Assembly: GCF_042688525.2 (NCBI RefSeq)
Contig: NZ_JBHWAB010000001.1
Location: forward strand, 3,915,339 to 3,979,338
Direction of reading: 5' to 3'
DNA: 64,000 nucleotides
Origin: Haloimpatiens sp042688525
Lineage (GTDB): Bacteria; Bacillota; Clostridia; Clostridiales; Clostridiaceae
Of this stretch, positions 34,079 through 46,315 are shown piece after piece. The notes beneath the pieces were generated by a model, which saw nothing but the letters and a program-made list of their open reading frames with translations, made no database searches and was not told where the DNA came from. Every line of letters starts with the position of its first letter. Positions within the stretch are counted from its first letter, which is position 1. Position numbers and translations under genes: made by a program.

Positions 34079-34230
34079 TACTTTTTAAATTTTTTTTAAG
34101 TTATATTCACAATCTTAATTTTTTATTGAAACCAAAATACTTACAGATTTTAAGGTATTTCAAATCGTTTTAGATATTTTATATACTGAATTTATAATTT
34201 TAATTAAATCATAATTTTATATATACATAT

Positions 34231-34264
34231 AAAAAAGTTCTATGTTTTTTCAACATAGAACTTT
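34231..34264 (-). terminator. Terminator after the rrn3 5S gene
   Basis: AAAGTTCTATGTT / AACATAGAACTTT hairpin followed by T-run on the minus strand, immediately behind 5S. Confidence 0.85.
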
Positions 34265-34270
34265 CAACTT

Positions 34271-34387
34271 ACCTGGCGACGACCTACTCTTCCACAGGGC
34301 TTCCCCTGCAGTACCATCAGCGCTTCAAAGCTTAACCGTCCTGTTCGGAATGGGAAGGGGTGTTACCTTTGAGCCATAATCACCAGA
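34271..34387 (-). rRNA. rrf: 5S rRNA, rrn3
   Basis: Same as the other 5S genes except one base (A at 34319 on the plus strand; G in the others). The spacer to 23S is 117 nt instead of 37 nt and contains a consensus promoter, so this 5S can be made independently of 16S-23S. Confidence 0.95.
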
Positions 34388-34415
34388 TTTTCCTCATCAA
34401 ATGAGTACGTTATGT

Positions 34416-34444
34416 ATTATAACCTTTTTTCTTCATTTTGTCAA
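34416..34444 (-). promoter_or_regulatory. Internal promoter between rrn3 23S and 5S
   Basis: Minus strand TTGACA (34439-34444), 17 nt, TATAAT (34416-34421): a perfect consensus. A small stem CTCAT-TTG-ATGAG (34393-34405) follows and 5S begins 5 nt later. The other three operons have no such insert. Confidence 0.8.
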
Positions 34445-34504
34445 TACTTTTTTGAAAGATTTTTTATTTATTATTCTTTCAAAATTGCACAGTGTTAATT
34501 ATTT

Positions 34505-37401
<2,897 letters not shown>

Positions 37402-37619
37402 TTCTTAATTTTATCCAGTGAAACTATCGCGATTGATAGTTTACTTGAAATTTGAAATTGAATTTATTTCCACTGTGCAATTTTCAAAGAACAATTTTTT
37501 TCATTTTAATCGAGAGATTTCTATTTGTTAGCTCTTTCGAGTTAACTTTTTGGTCTCTCAAAATTAAACAGAGAAGATTCAGTGAATCCATTTTGCGAAA
37601 AGCTCATTGGCTTTTCATT

Positions 37620-39139
<1,520 letters not shown>

Positions 39140-39231
39140 AAAAGTTTAATCTAAACTCAAATTCACTGACATTATGATTTATCATCATCATCTCTGTTTA
39201 ATTTTCAAAGACCAGTTTTTCTAATTTGTTT

Positions 39232-39266
39232 GCCGCCTATCAGCGACGACATTTATTATTCTATCA
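39232..39266 (-). promoter_or_regulatory. rrn3 promoter P1 (extended -10) and its stem-loop
   Basis: Minus strand TGATAGAAT (39258-39266) without a recognisable -35, then 10 nt, then GTCGC-TGATAG-GCGGC (39232-39247). No TTGACA-type P2 exists between this and 16S, unlike rrn1, rrn2 and rrn4. Confidence 0.5.
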
Positions 39267-39357
39267 TATAAAATATTTTTTATACATATAAATCACATAT
39301 ATTTTAGAAAATATACTTCATTTGCTTTGTTTTTCTTATTTTTTCTTTCATATATTC

Positions 39358-39385
39358 ATATTGATACGCCAGGGGAAGTTATCAT
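39358..39385. promoter_or_regulatory. Conserved dyad upstream of rrn3
   Basis: TGATAC (39362-39367), 10 nt, GTTATC (39378-39383). It lies 95 nt from the P1 extended -10. Confidence 0.5.
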
Positions 39386-39401
39386 CTAATAAAACATATT
39401 G

Positions 39402-39641
39402 TTACAATAACTTCTCAAGTTTTTCTCCATCCACTTTTTCTATTACTACTTTATCTGATCTTAACCACTTAACTTTACCTTTCTTATCACACACAGCTAT
39501 CATAGATTTTTGTCCTTCCTCATTATCTCTTACAAAATTACCGAAAATAGGTGAAGGACTACTATCTTTATACGCCGCATATCCTGTTCCTAGTAATACA
39601 AACCTTTCTTTAGTTTCATTGTGCCTAACAATAACTGCCAT
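39402..39641 (-). CDS. Conserved small cytoplasmic protein (79 aa)
   Basis: 79 residues with ATG behind ATAAGGAGTG. No signal or membrane segment. The sequence (AVIVRHNETKERFVLLGTGYAAYKDSS... KGKVKWLRSDKVVIEKVDG) looks like a compact beta-rich protein, perhaps SH3-like. I do not recognise a characterised family, although similar short proteins seem common in clostridia. It stands alone between the rrn3 regulatory region and the UDG gene; no partner is suggested by context. Confidence 0.7.
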   Translation of the reverse strand: MAVIVRHNETKERFVLLGTGYAAYKDSSPSPIFGNFVRDNEEGQKSMIAVCDKKGKVKWLRSDKVVIEKVDGEKLEKLL

Positions 39642-40060
39642 TTAATCACTCCTTATTTTTATTCACTTAAATATAAAATGCTTTCAATTTTACTTACCTA
39701 CTTACTTTATTACTATTTATATTTTGCTACTACTTATATTATGATGATTTTTATAAAACTACATTATTTATTTAAAAATCACTTTATCACATATAACTTT
39801 ATCTATTTAAAACATGAGTATATATATATGTATTCAACACTTACTGTATTTTTCCTTTATATTCCATAAATCAATTTCTTATATATAATAAAAACTAAAA
39901 ATAATTATATTCACTTTATATTATAATAATAAATAAGACTTAAATAATTTACTTTTATATTAACCTATATATCAATAACTTATATACTAAAACTATCAAC
40001 AAGTCTAAGAAAATACATAACTAACCTTCAAAGACAGTGTTCAAAAAATATGAAATAAAT
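39642..40060. other. AT-rich intergenic region
   Basis: About 420 nt, extremely AT-rich, no supported gene or RNA. A plus-strand frame here is low-complexity (Tyr/Leu/Phe-rich) with no ribosome site and was rejected. Confidence 0.4.
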
Positions 40061-40064
40061 AAGA

Positions 40065-40155
40065 AAGGAGAATGTTACCAAAACTAAGAACATTGCAAAG
40101 CTAAAAAAATTAAATAAAGTAACAGTTTTATAGATTTTGGTAACAGTATTTTACA
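40065..40155 (+). promoter_or_regulatory. 5' leader with long-range stem upstream of the UDG gene
   Basis: A strong AAGGAG (40065-40070) lies 85 nt from the UDG start codon. Between them, GTTACCAAAA (40074-40083) and TTTTGGTAAC (40135-40144) are perfectly complementary. If the stem forms, the ribosome site comes within about 14 nt of the ATG. A competing pairing GTTAC (40074-40078) with GTAAC (40119-40123) is possible. Confidence 0.45.
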
Positions 40156-40782
40156 ATGACTTTAAAAGAAATCCAAAATAAAATAAAAGATATAAGTGAT
40201 ACTTACAAAAATGATGCTATTGGAGGGTGGATTACAGGTGATGGTCCTGTTCCATCTAATCTACTGTTTGTAGGAGAAGCCCCTGGGAAAAATGAAGTAG
40301 AAATGAAAAAACCTTTTGTAGGTATGGCTGGAAAAGCCTTTGAACATTACTTAAATTCTATTGGGATAGAAAGAAAAAATATTAGAATAACTAATACTTG
40401 TTTTTTTAGACCAATAAAAATTAAAATAAGTAAAACTGGAAGAGAATCTATAAGTAATAGGCCTCCAAAAATTTCGGAAATCAATTTATTTAGAAACATA
40501 TTAGATGAAGAAATTAAACTTGTTAATCCAAAAATAATCATAACACTTGGAAATGTTCCTCTTAAAAGATTTACCAACTATAAAAATATAGGTTTATGTC
40601 ACGGGCAATTATATTTTAATGAAGAATTAGGTAAATATATTTTCCCAATGTATCATCCTTCATCTTTAACATATAATAGAAAAGAAGAATTTAAAAAGAC
40701 TTACGAAGAAGATTGGCAAAAATTAAAAAAAGTATTAAATAATGAGCTACCTCATCCACAAGATGCTTCAATTTCTTTGTAA
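40156..40782 (+). CDS. Uracil-DNA glycosylase-like protein lacking the Fe-S cysteines
   Basis: 208 residues of the UDG superfamily, which excises uracil from DNA as the first step of base-excision repair. Motif 1 is LLFVGEAPGKNEVEMKKPFVG (about 33-53), close to family 4 enzymes, and motif 2 is MYHPSSLTYN (about 171-180). TNTCFFRP and IIITLGNVPLKRF are the other conserved blocks. Family 4 enzymes need four Cys for a [4Fe-4S] cluster; only two Cys are visible here and none in the N-terminal segment, so the cluster is probably absent. No ribosome site lies next to the ATG and a stop codon (40141) excludes an upstream extension. Activity is plausible but unproven. Confidence 0.8.
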   Translation: MTLKEIQNKIKDISDTYKNDAIGGWITGDGPVPSNLLFVGEAPGKNEVEMKKPFVGMAGKAFEHYLNSIGIERKNIRITNTCFFRPIKIKISKTGRESISNRPPKISEINLFRNILDEEIKLVNPKIIITLGNVPLKRFTNYKNIGLCHGQLYFNEELGKYIFPMYHPSSLTYNRKEEFKKTYEEDWQKLKKVLNNELPHPQDASISL

Positions 40783-40851
40783 AAATATTTTTCGTAATTT
40801 CTAAAATACAAGGCCAAAAAGTTTTACATAAAGTCTTATAAATTATATAAC

Positions 40852-41106
40852 TCAACTTTCGCAGTACAAAAATACTGTCTAGCGAAGGGAAATGATATAT
40901 TGCGTAAGAAACATTTGAACAAAGTTTACAAGTTCTTAGCTTTACGAATTTGAAAAAAGTTATTTTTTAATTACTGATTCCTACGGAATATTAATTAAAA
41001 AATCTTTTTTCAATATGAGTAAAGCTTAGAACTTGTTACTGAAGTGAAAGGTTTCTGAGCAAGATATCATTTCCCGTAGCGGCTATTTTTTACCTGCGAA
41101 AGTTGA
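40852..41106. repeat. MITE-like element family A, copy 2
   Basis: About 255 bp, nearly identical to 19343-19596 (a handful of differences, mostly in the left arm). The ends are TCAACTTTCGCAG and CTGCGAAAGTTGA, perfect 13-bp terminal inverted repeats, which extend inwards imperfectly for about 100 bp. There is no coding capacity. It lies between the convergent UDG and birA genes. Confidence 0.85.
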
Positions 41107-41116
41107 ATTATTTAAA

Positions 41117-41159
41117 AAATAAACCACAATATAATTTAAAATTATGCTGTGGTTTATTT
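41117..41159. terminator. Bidirectional terminator between UDG and birA
   Basis: Long inverted repeat AAATAAACCACA / TGTGGTTTATTT with an inner TATAATTT/AAATTATG extension and T-rich flanks. Confidence 0.8.
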
Positions 41160-41197
41160 TCATATATTAATATATATTTTTACCTAAGCTATGTTAT

Positions 41198-42187
41198 CTA
41201 ATCTACATATCCATATAATCCTCTAATAGAAACTTCTCCTGAAATAATTGCTTCTTCCTTTCCATTTTTTAGTCTTACAATTAATCTTCCCTCTCTATCT
41301 ATGTTTATAGCTTTAGCTTTTTTCACCTCATTTTTTCCTATAAGCTGAATTTCTTTTCCTAATAGTATTGACTTTTCTCTACACACTTCTAGAGATTTTT
41401 CTATATCTTCTTCTCTGACAAAGCTATTATATAATTCCTCAAAATAATTTAATATCTTAGCTACTAAAATTTTTCTATCAATAGCTTTACCTTCTTCTAT
41501 TTTAATAGACGTTGCTATATCTCTAAGCTCTATTGGATAATCTTCTTCATCTAAATTTACATTTATACCCATACCCATTACTACATAATTTATCTTATCT
41601 AACTCTCCGCTCATTTCTGTAAGAATACCACATATTTTTTTATTGTTTACTACTATATCATTAGGCCATTTGATCTTTGCATCTATCCCCATCTCACATA
41701 TAGCTTTTACTGCAGCTGCAGCTGCTACTTGAGTAACCATACAAACTCTCATAGGATCTATATCTGGTCTTAAAATTACTGACATCCATATACCTTTATT
41801 TTTAGGTGACGTCCAGTTTCTACCTAATCTTCCTTTACCAGCAGTCTGCTCTTCTGATATAACTACAGTTCCTTCTTTTTCTCCATTAGCTGCTATCTCT
41901 TTAGCCTTTATGTTAGTTGAATCAATTGTATCAAAATGGACTATATTTTTACCTATAACTTTTGTATCTAATTTATCAACTATTTCTTCTTGTGTAAGTA
42001 TATCTGGAGAAGATATTATCCTATAACCTTTTCTAGATATAGATTCTATTTGATATCCATCTTCTTTTATTTGATTTATGTATTTCCATATAGCAGTTCG
42101 AGTTACTCCTAATTCATCACTTATTTTTTGTCCAGAAATAAATTTATCTCCAGAACCTTTTAATAATTGAAGTATTTTATGTTTCAT
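41198..42187 (-). CDS. birA: Biotin-protein ligase with repressor domain
   Basis: 329 residues. The N-terminal winged helix (about 1-60; GQKISDELGVTRTAIWKYINQIKEDGYQIES) marks a bifunctional BirA that represses biotin genes. The central catalytic domain attaches biotin to carboxylases: GRLGRNWTSPKNKGIWMSVILRP (biotinyl-AMP loop), IKWPNDIVVNNKKICGIL (catalytic Lys) and VVMGMGINVN. A C-terminal SH3-like domain ends the protein. AAGGTG precedes the start. It lies downstream of dut on the same strand, possibly co-transcribed (39-nt gap). Confidence 0.95.
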   Translation of the reverse strand: MKHKILQLLKGSGDKFISGQKISDELGVTRTAIWKYINQIKEDGYQIESISRKGYRIISSPDILTQEEIVDKLDTKVIGKNIVHFDTIDSTNIKAKEIAANGEKEGTVVISEEQTAGKGRLGRNWTSPKNKGIWMSVILRPDIDPMRVCMVTQVAAAAAVKAICEMGIDAKIKWPNDIVVNNKKICGILTEMSGELDKINYVVMGMGINVNLDEEDYPIELRDIATSIKIEEGKAIDRKILVAKILNYFEELYNSFVREEDIEKSLEVCREKSILLGKEIQLIGKNEVKKAKAINIDREGRLIVRLKNGKEEAIISGEVSIRGLYGYVD

Positions 42188-42226
42188 AACATTTCACCTT
42201 CTTATATTATGTACGTTTAATTTTCT

Positions 42227-42661
42227 TTAAACTCCCGTTGAACCAAATCCGCCTTCTCCTCTTTCTGTAGAAGAAAGTTCATCTACTTTTTGTACTTGCA
42301 CAACTAATACAGGCTTAATAACCATTTGAGCTATTTTCATTCCTTTTTCTACACTAAATGTATTTTTCCCATGATTAATTAATATTACCCCAATTTCTCC
42401 CCTATAGCCTTCGTCTATAGTTCCTGGAGTATTTAACACTGTAATTTGATTTTTTAAAGCCAATCCACTTCTAGGTCTTATTTGCGCTTCTGTTCCTTTG
42501 GGAAGCTCTATACTAATACCTGTATGAATAAGTTTTGACTCTCCTGGCAAAATTTCAATTTCATCTATAGAAAATAAATCTAATCCTGCATCTCCTTCAT
42601 GAGCATATTCTGGAAGTTTTGCATTTTTATCTAATAATTTAATGTATAACTTATCCATCAT
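42227..42661 (-). CDS. dut: dUTP diphosphatase
   Basis: 144 residues, the trimeric dUTPase family. Hydrolyses dUTP to dUMP and keeps uracil out of DNA. The five motifs are visible: AGLDLFS, RPRSGLALK, NTPGTIDEGYRGEI, GMKIAQMVI and the C-terminal RGEGGFGSTG that closes the active site. The start may be this ATG or the next codon (also Met); the second is better spaced from AAAGGAG. It is functionally linked to the nearby uracil-DNA-glycosylase-like gene. Confidence 0.96.
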   Translation of the reverse strand: MMDKLYIKLLDKNAKLPEYAHEGDAGLDLFSIDEIEILPGESKLIHTGISIELPKGTEAQIRPRSGLALKNQITVLNTPGTIDEGYRGEIGVILINHGKNTFSVEKGMKIAQMVIKPVLVVQVQKVDELSSTERGEGGFGSTGV

Positions 42662-42821
42662 TGTTCTCCTTTCACTAATTCATACTAATGAAATTAACTA
42701 TGAATTAATTATATACTTTCCCTAATTTAATTATAACATAAAATATATAGAAAATTATAGACTGTTTTTGTAAATATATTCCTTGTATAATTATATATAC
42801 ATTGATACTTTGGAGGTGTTC

Positions 42822-44000
42822 ATTATCAACAAGACTTTAAGAAATAAAAATTTTATGTTATTAAGTATCGGATCATTCATATCATGTATTGGAGACTTTT
42901 TGTACAACATAGGTTTAACAATTTATCTTTACAACATTACAAACTCTATAAATTCCATAGCACTTATGTGGTTATCTCGTGGTATTTTAAGAATTCCTGT
43001 CCAATATTTATCAGGAGTTATTGCAGATGAGTATAATAAAAGAAAAATAATTATATATTCTAATTTGATTAGTGTACCAATTGCTTTCTCATTAATATTT
43101 GTAAATGAAAAAAATTTGTGGATTGCTTTCATTATTGCTTTTCTTCTTCAATCACTTAACGATATTGATATGTGTTCTGAAAATGCTATATTTCCACATC
43201 TAGTTTTAAAAAATGATCTGGCATATTGTAATTCTATATTCTCGTTTTTAGGATCCATAAGTATTTTTCTATCTCCTGCATTAGGTGGGATTATATATAA
43301 ATTTTTAGGAATTAAAACTTTATTTATAATTAATTCTTTGAGCTTTTTAACAGCAGGTATTCTATTTACATTTATAAAATATAACCATCAAAAAACAATA
43401 CAAAGACAAAGGAAAATAGATATTTTTAAAAGTGGAATTGAAGGTCTTAAAATTTTATACCATTATAAAAATGTTAAATTAATCTTTTCAATTGTATCTA
43501 TTTATGCTATATTGGGTAGATTTTATGAAATTTACAAGGTAGCTGTGTCAGATGTACTTTTGAATCTAAATGCAGAAGGAATAATATATTTTAATTATTC
43601 TTTGGCTCTAGGCGGTCTTTTAGTACCCTTTTTAATAAAACTATTATCTAAACATAAGGATATTTTAATTTTCTTACTATCCACTGGAATAATAAGCATC
43701 TCATATATTATATTTGGTTATTCACACAATTACGTAATTACCTTAAGCATACTTATAGTGTTGGGCTTATGTGAAAGTATTCAAAGTATATATTGTAAAA
43801 CTATAATACAAAAAAATATTCCTAAGGAATATCTAGGACGAATTTTTTCTTCATATAAAATGTTGTTAACTCTATTTTCTATCATCGGTATTTTATCTGC
43901 TAGTCCTTTGTATAATAGCATTGGAATAGGTAATTCATTTTTATTAATGAGTATTTTATTACTTGTATTATGTGGCTTATCTCTAAAAAAAATTACCTAA
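42822..44000 (+). CDS. MFS transporter with probable ATT start
   Basis: About 392 residues with 12 predicted membrane segments. The loop GVIADEYNKRKIII between segments 2 and 3 is the G-x-x-(A/S)-D-x-x-x-R-(R/K) signature of major facilitator transporters, probably an exporter of the macrolide/permease type. The only ribosome site is GGAGG at 42812-42816. In frame, 5 nt later, stands ATT (42822-42824) followed by ATC; the nearest ATG is 11 codons in, far from the site. A TTG at 42783 has no site. An ATT start, as in infC, is therefore the best reading. Substrate unknown. Confidence 0.8.
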   Translation: MINKTLRNKNFMLLSIGSFISCIGDFLYNIGLTIYLYNITNSINSIALMWLSRGILRIPVQYLSGVIADEYNKRKIIIYSNLISVPIAFSLIFVNEKNLWIAFIIAFLLQSLNDIDMCSENAIFPHLVLKNDLAYCNSIFSFLGSISIFLSPALGGIIYKFLGIKTLFIINSLSFLTAGILFTFIKYNHQKTIQRQRKIDIFKSGIEGLKILYHYKNVKLIFSIVSIYAILGRFYEIYKVAVSDVLLNLNAEGIIYFNYSLALGGLLVPFLIKLLSKHKDILIFLLSTGIISISYIIFGYSHNYVITLSILIVLGLCESIQSIYCKTIIQKNIPKEYLGRIFSSYKMLLTLFSIIGILSASPLYNSIGIGNSFLLMSILLLVLCGLSLKKIT

Positions 44001-44018
44001 AAGCAAAATGCTTTCTTT
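43999..44018 (+). terminator. Weak terminator after the MFS gene
   Basis: AAAGCA-AAA-TGCTTT followed by CTTT; short stem and short T-tract. Confidence 0.35.
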
Positions 44019-44104
44019 AGAATCTATAATCTAGTAATTCACTATTTTCCACTATCATATAATTTAACTAATTTACACATGTCAATGTCAACCACATAAA
44101 TAAA

Positions 44105-44192
44105 CGGAGTTGTCGCATTAAGAAATCTACATATAATATATTGTTTTTCAAATTTAAAATCAGCAGTATTTACTCTTAGTGCGACATCCCCT
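44105..44192. repeat. MITE-like family B, copy 1
   Basis: About 88 bp, GGAGTTGTCGCATTAAGAAAT ... TTTACTCTTAGTGCGACATCCCC (split for quoting: TTTACTC and TTAGTGCGACATCCCC). Terminal inverted repeats TGTCGCA.TAAG / CTTA.TGCGACA. The reverse complement of 47525-47626 aligns along nearly its whole length. Confidence 0.65.
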
Positions 44193-44257
44193 ATCTTAAA
44201 TTTAACTTTATAAAATCTCCCTCAACTTGGTTACATTAATGTAATAACTTCTTCTAA

Positions 44258-45211
44258 TTATAATAAAATTGTATTTATTAATTCTATAGTATCTTTAATA
44301 TCCTTCATATGAATTACTTCACTTGAAGTATATTTGTATCTACAAGGTATTGAAATAACTCCTGTTTTAATTCCTCCTACTTCTTTGTGTATACATCCCC
44401 CATCAGTACTGCTTTTAGAAACATTATACTGAATTTTAACCTTTGCCTTTTCTGCTGCATCATCTATTATTTTCTTTATTTCATTATCTATTATTAAAGT
44501 TCTATCCATAATACTAACTACCGGTCCATTACCAAGTCTTACTTTATTATCCCCTGAAGCAGTATCATCTGCATCTTCACAATCCAATACTATACAGTAG
44601 TCAGGTTCTATTGCAAAAGCTGCAGCTCTAGCCCCTCTACCTCCTAGTTCTTTTTGTGTTGAGAATACAAAATAAACTTCTTTATTAAGATCTTTCATTT
44701 CCTTTATAACTTTTAAAAGTACATAAACTCCTATTCTATCAAGATTTGAAGCTATAATTTTTTCTCTACGCTCTAAAATTTCTCCACTTAAACAAGCTAC
44801 ATCTCCTTCTTTAATTTCTTTAAGTACCTCTTCTCTATTTTCCATACATAAGTCTATAAATAAATCTCTTTCTTCTGGATTATTCTTGCTTGCACATAGT
44901 TTACCTTTTAATCCACTTTCAAACCTAACAATATTATTTATTGAGTTTTTAAAATCAACTTCTCCCACTTTACCTACTCTTAAAAATCCATCATCCTGTA
45001 TATACGTTGTCATAAATCCTACTGTATCCATATGAGCACAAACCATAATTTTTTCACTACCCTGCCCCATCTTAACAATTAAATTTCCAAGTTTATCTTG
45101 TCTGATTTCACATTTTACATCTTTAATTTCTTCCTTTATAATTTCTCTAACCTCATTTTCATGTCCACTACCACCAAAAGCATTTATTAATTTATATAAA
45201 ATATTATCCAC
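44258..45211 (-). CDS. M42-like protein with degenerate active site
   Basis: 317 residues, clearly a paralogue of the next two genes (M42 dinuclear zinc aminopeptidases). The first metal His is kept (VCAHMDTVGFM), but the bridging-Asp motif D-D-R is SNLDR (Leu at the ligand), the general-base/ligand pair E-E is KE in STQKELGGRGA, and the last ligand His (YIHSS in the paralogue) is Tyr in RYKYTSSEV. Three key positions lost suggests a pseudo-enzyme that may co-assemble with the active subunits, since M42 enzymes form tetrahedral dodecamers. GTG start behind GGAGG. Its upstream spacer holds DnaA-box-like sites. Confidence 0.85.
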   Translation of the reverse strand: MDNILYKLINAFGGSGHENEVREIIKEEIKDVKCEIRQDKLGNLIVKMGQGSEKIMVCAHMDTVGFMTTYIQDDGFLRVGKVGEVDFKNSINNIVRFESGLKGKLCASKNNPEERDLFIDLCMENREEVLKEIKEGDVACLSGEILERREKIIASNLDRIGVYVLLKVIKEMKDLNKEVYFVFSTQKELGGRGARAAAFAIEPDYCIVLDCEDADDTASGDNKVRLGNGPVVSIMDRTLIIDNEIKKIIDDAAEKAKVKIQYNVSKSSTDGGCIHKEVGGIKTGVISIPCRYKYTSSEVIHMKDIKDTIELINTILL

Positions 45212-45312
45212 ATTAATTCCTCCAATCTAATTTATCCACAGCACTATAAAAAAGTTATTAAACTATCCACATGTTATCCTTAAATCCTTAATATCTTCCA
45301 AAGTTATCAACA
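45204..45312 (+). promoter_or_regulatory. Cluster of DnaA boxes between two M42 genes
   Basis: TTATCCACA at 45204-45212 and 45232-45240 (both perfect), CTATCCACA at 45263-45271 and TTATCAACA at 45304-45312 (one mismatch each), all in the same orientation. A weaker TTATCCTTA lies at 45274. No dnaA or dnaN gene is near, so this is not evidently oriC. The first box overlaps the start codon of the degenerate M42 gene. Confidence 0.55.
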
Positions 45313-45316
45313 GCTC

Positions 45317-46315
45317 TTATAGAGTTTTTAAATATTCTTTCATTAGTTTTACTGTATTTTCATAATCATCTAAACTTGTTGATGAAATAGAAGAGTGAAT
45401 ATATCTGCAAGGTACTGATACAGTAGCTACTTTAGCTCCATTACCTACAGTATGAATAGCTCCAGCATCATTTCCTCCTGCAATAGCTCTTCTTTTCTGA
45501 TATAATATGTTGTTTTCTTCTGCAGCCTTTATAATATCCTTTGTTATATCACTATCAAAAATACTTGTCCTATCCATTATAGATATAGCAGGTCCTTTTC
45601 CTATTTCTGTAGCACGTAAATACTTTGGTACACCTGGCATATCCGCACATATAGTTCCTTCCAGAGCAATTCCAATATCAGGTTGAATATTATATGCTGA
45701 AACAAAAGCACCTCTTTCTCCTACCTCTTCTTGAACATTAAATACTCCATATAAGTCACAATTATAATTTTCTTTTAATATTTCTATAAGAACCGCACAA
45801 CCCATTCTATCATCAAAGGCTTTACCCTTGATCATACCTTCTCCGTAATAACTAAATTTTGTATCAAATATAGCATACTCTCCTAGAGCTACTAATTTTT
45901 TTGTTTGATTTTTATTATTAGAACCAATGTCAATACAACACTCATCATAGCTTATTGCTTTTTTTCTTTCATCTTTACTTTGAAGATGTATTGGTTTAAG
46001 ACCTATAACTCCAGGAATCTTATCTTCTCCAATAAGTACTACTTTAGAAGGTATTATTTTAGCATTTATACCTCCAAGAGCTGAAAATTTCAAAGTTCCA
46101 TCTTCATTATATCCTGTAATTATAAAACCTACTTCATCCATATGAGCATCAACTACTACTTTTTTACCTTTTCCTTTTTTGTGAGCTATAATATTTCCCA
46201 TTACATCTATTTTTATTTCATCAACATAATCTTTTATCTCTTCTTTTATTATTCTTCTAACATCTCCTTCATATCCTGAAGGTCCTACTGCATTACATAA
46301 TTTTTCTAGAAGCAT
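45317..46315 (-). CDS. M42 family metallo-aminopeptidase
   Basis: 332 residues. Cytoplasmic dinuclear-zinc aminopeptidase that trims peptides to amino acids. All ligands are visible: His and Asp in VDAHMDEVGF, bridging Asp in KAFDDRMG, catalytic Glu and ligand Glu in NVQEEVGERGA, acidic ligand in LEGTICADMPG, and the last His in CRYIHSS. Ends overlap: its start lies 10 nt inside the preceding M42 gene, so the two are coupled. Typical length for YsdC/FrvX-like members. In an amino-acid-fermenting Clostridium it would supply substrate. Confidence 0.93.
   Translation of the reverse strand: MLLEKLCNAVGPSGYEGDVRRIIKEEIKDYVDEIKIDVMGNIIAHKKGKGKKVVVDAHMDEVGFIITGYNEDGTLKFSALGGINAKIIPSKVVLIGEDKIPGVIGLKPIHLQSKDERKKAISYDECCIDIGSNNKNQTKKLVALGEYAIFDTKFSYYGEGMIKGKAFDDRMGCAVLIEILKENYNCDLYGVFNVQEEVGERGAFVSAYNIQPDIGIALEGTICADMPGVPKYLRATEIGKGPAISIMDRTSIFDSDITKDIIKAAEENNILYQKRRAIAGGNDAGAIHTVGNGAKVATVSVPCRYIHSSISSTSLDDYENTVKLMKEYLKTL

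Noticed and set aside
39322..39645. Plus-strand frame of 107 codons opposite the 79-residue gene
   Set aside because: The minus-strand gene has a good ribosome site and normal composition; this frame has neither.
39621..39869. Plus-strand frame of 82 codons rich in Tyr, Leu and Phe
   Set aside because: Low-complexity translation of AT-rich DNA without a ribosome site.
40072..40104. Leader peptide of 10 codons (MLPKLRTLQS) upstream of the UDG gene
   Set aside because: The ATG is only 1 nt from AAGGAG, too close for normal initiation; mentioned only as a remote alternative to the leader-stem model.
45204..45312. Chromosome origin oriC
   Set aside because: DnaA boxes are present, but no dnaA, dnaN, rpmH or AT-rich unwinding element was found beside them.
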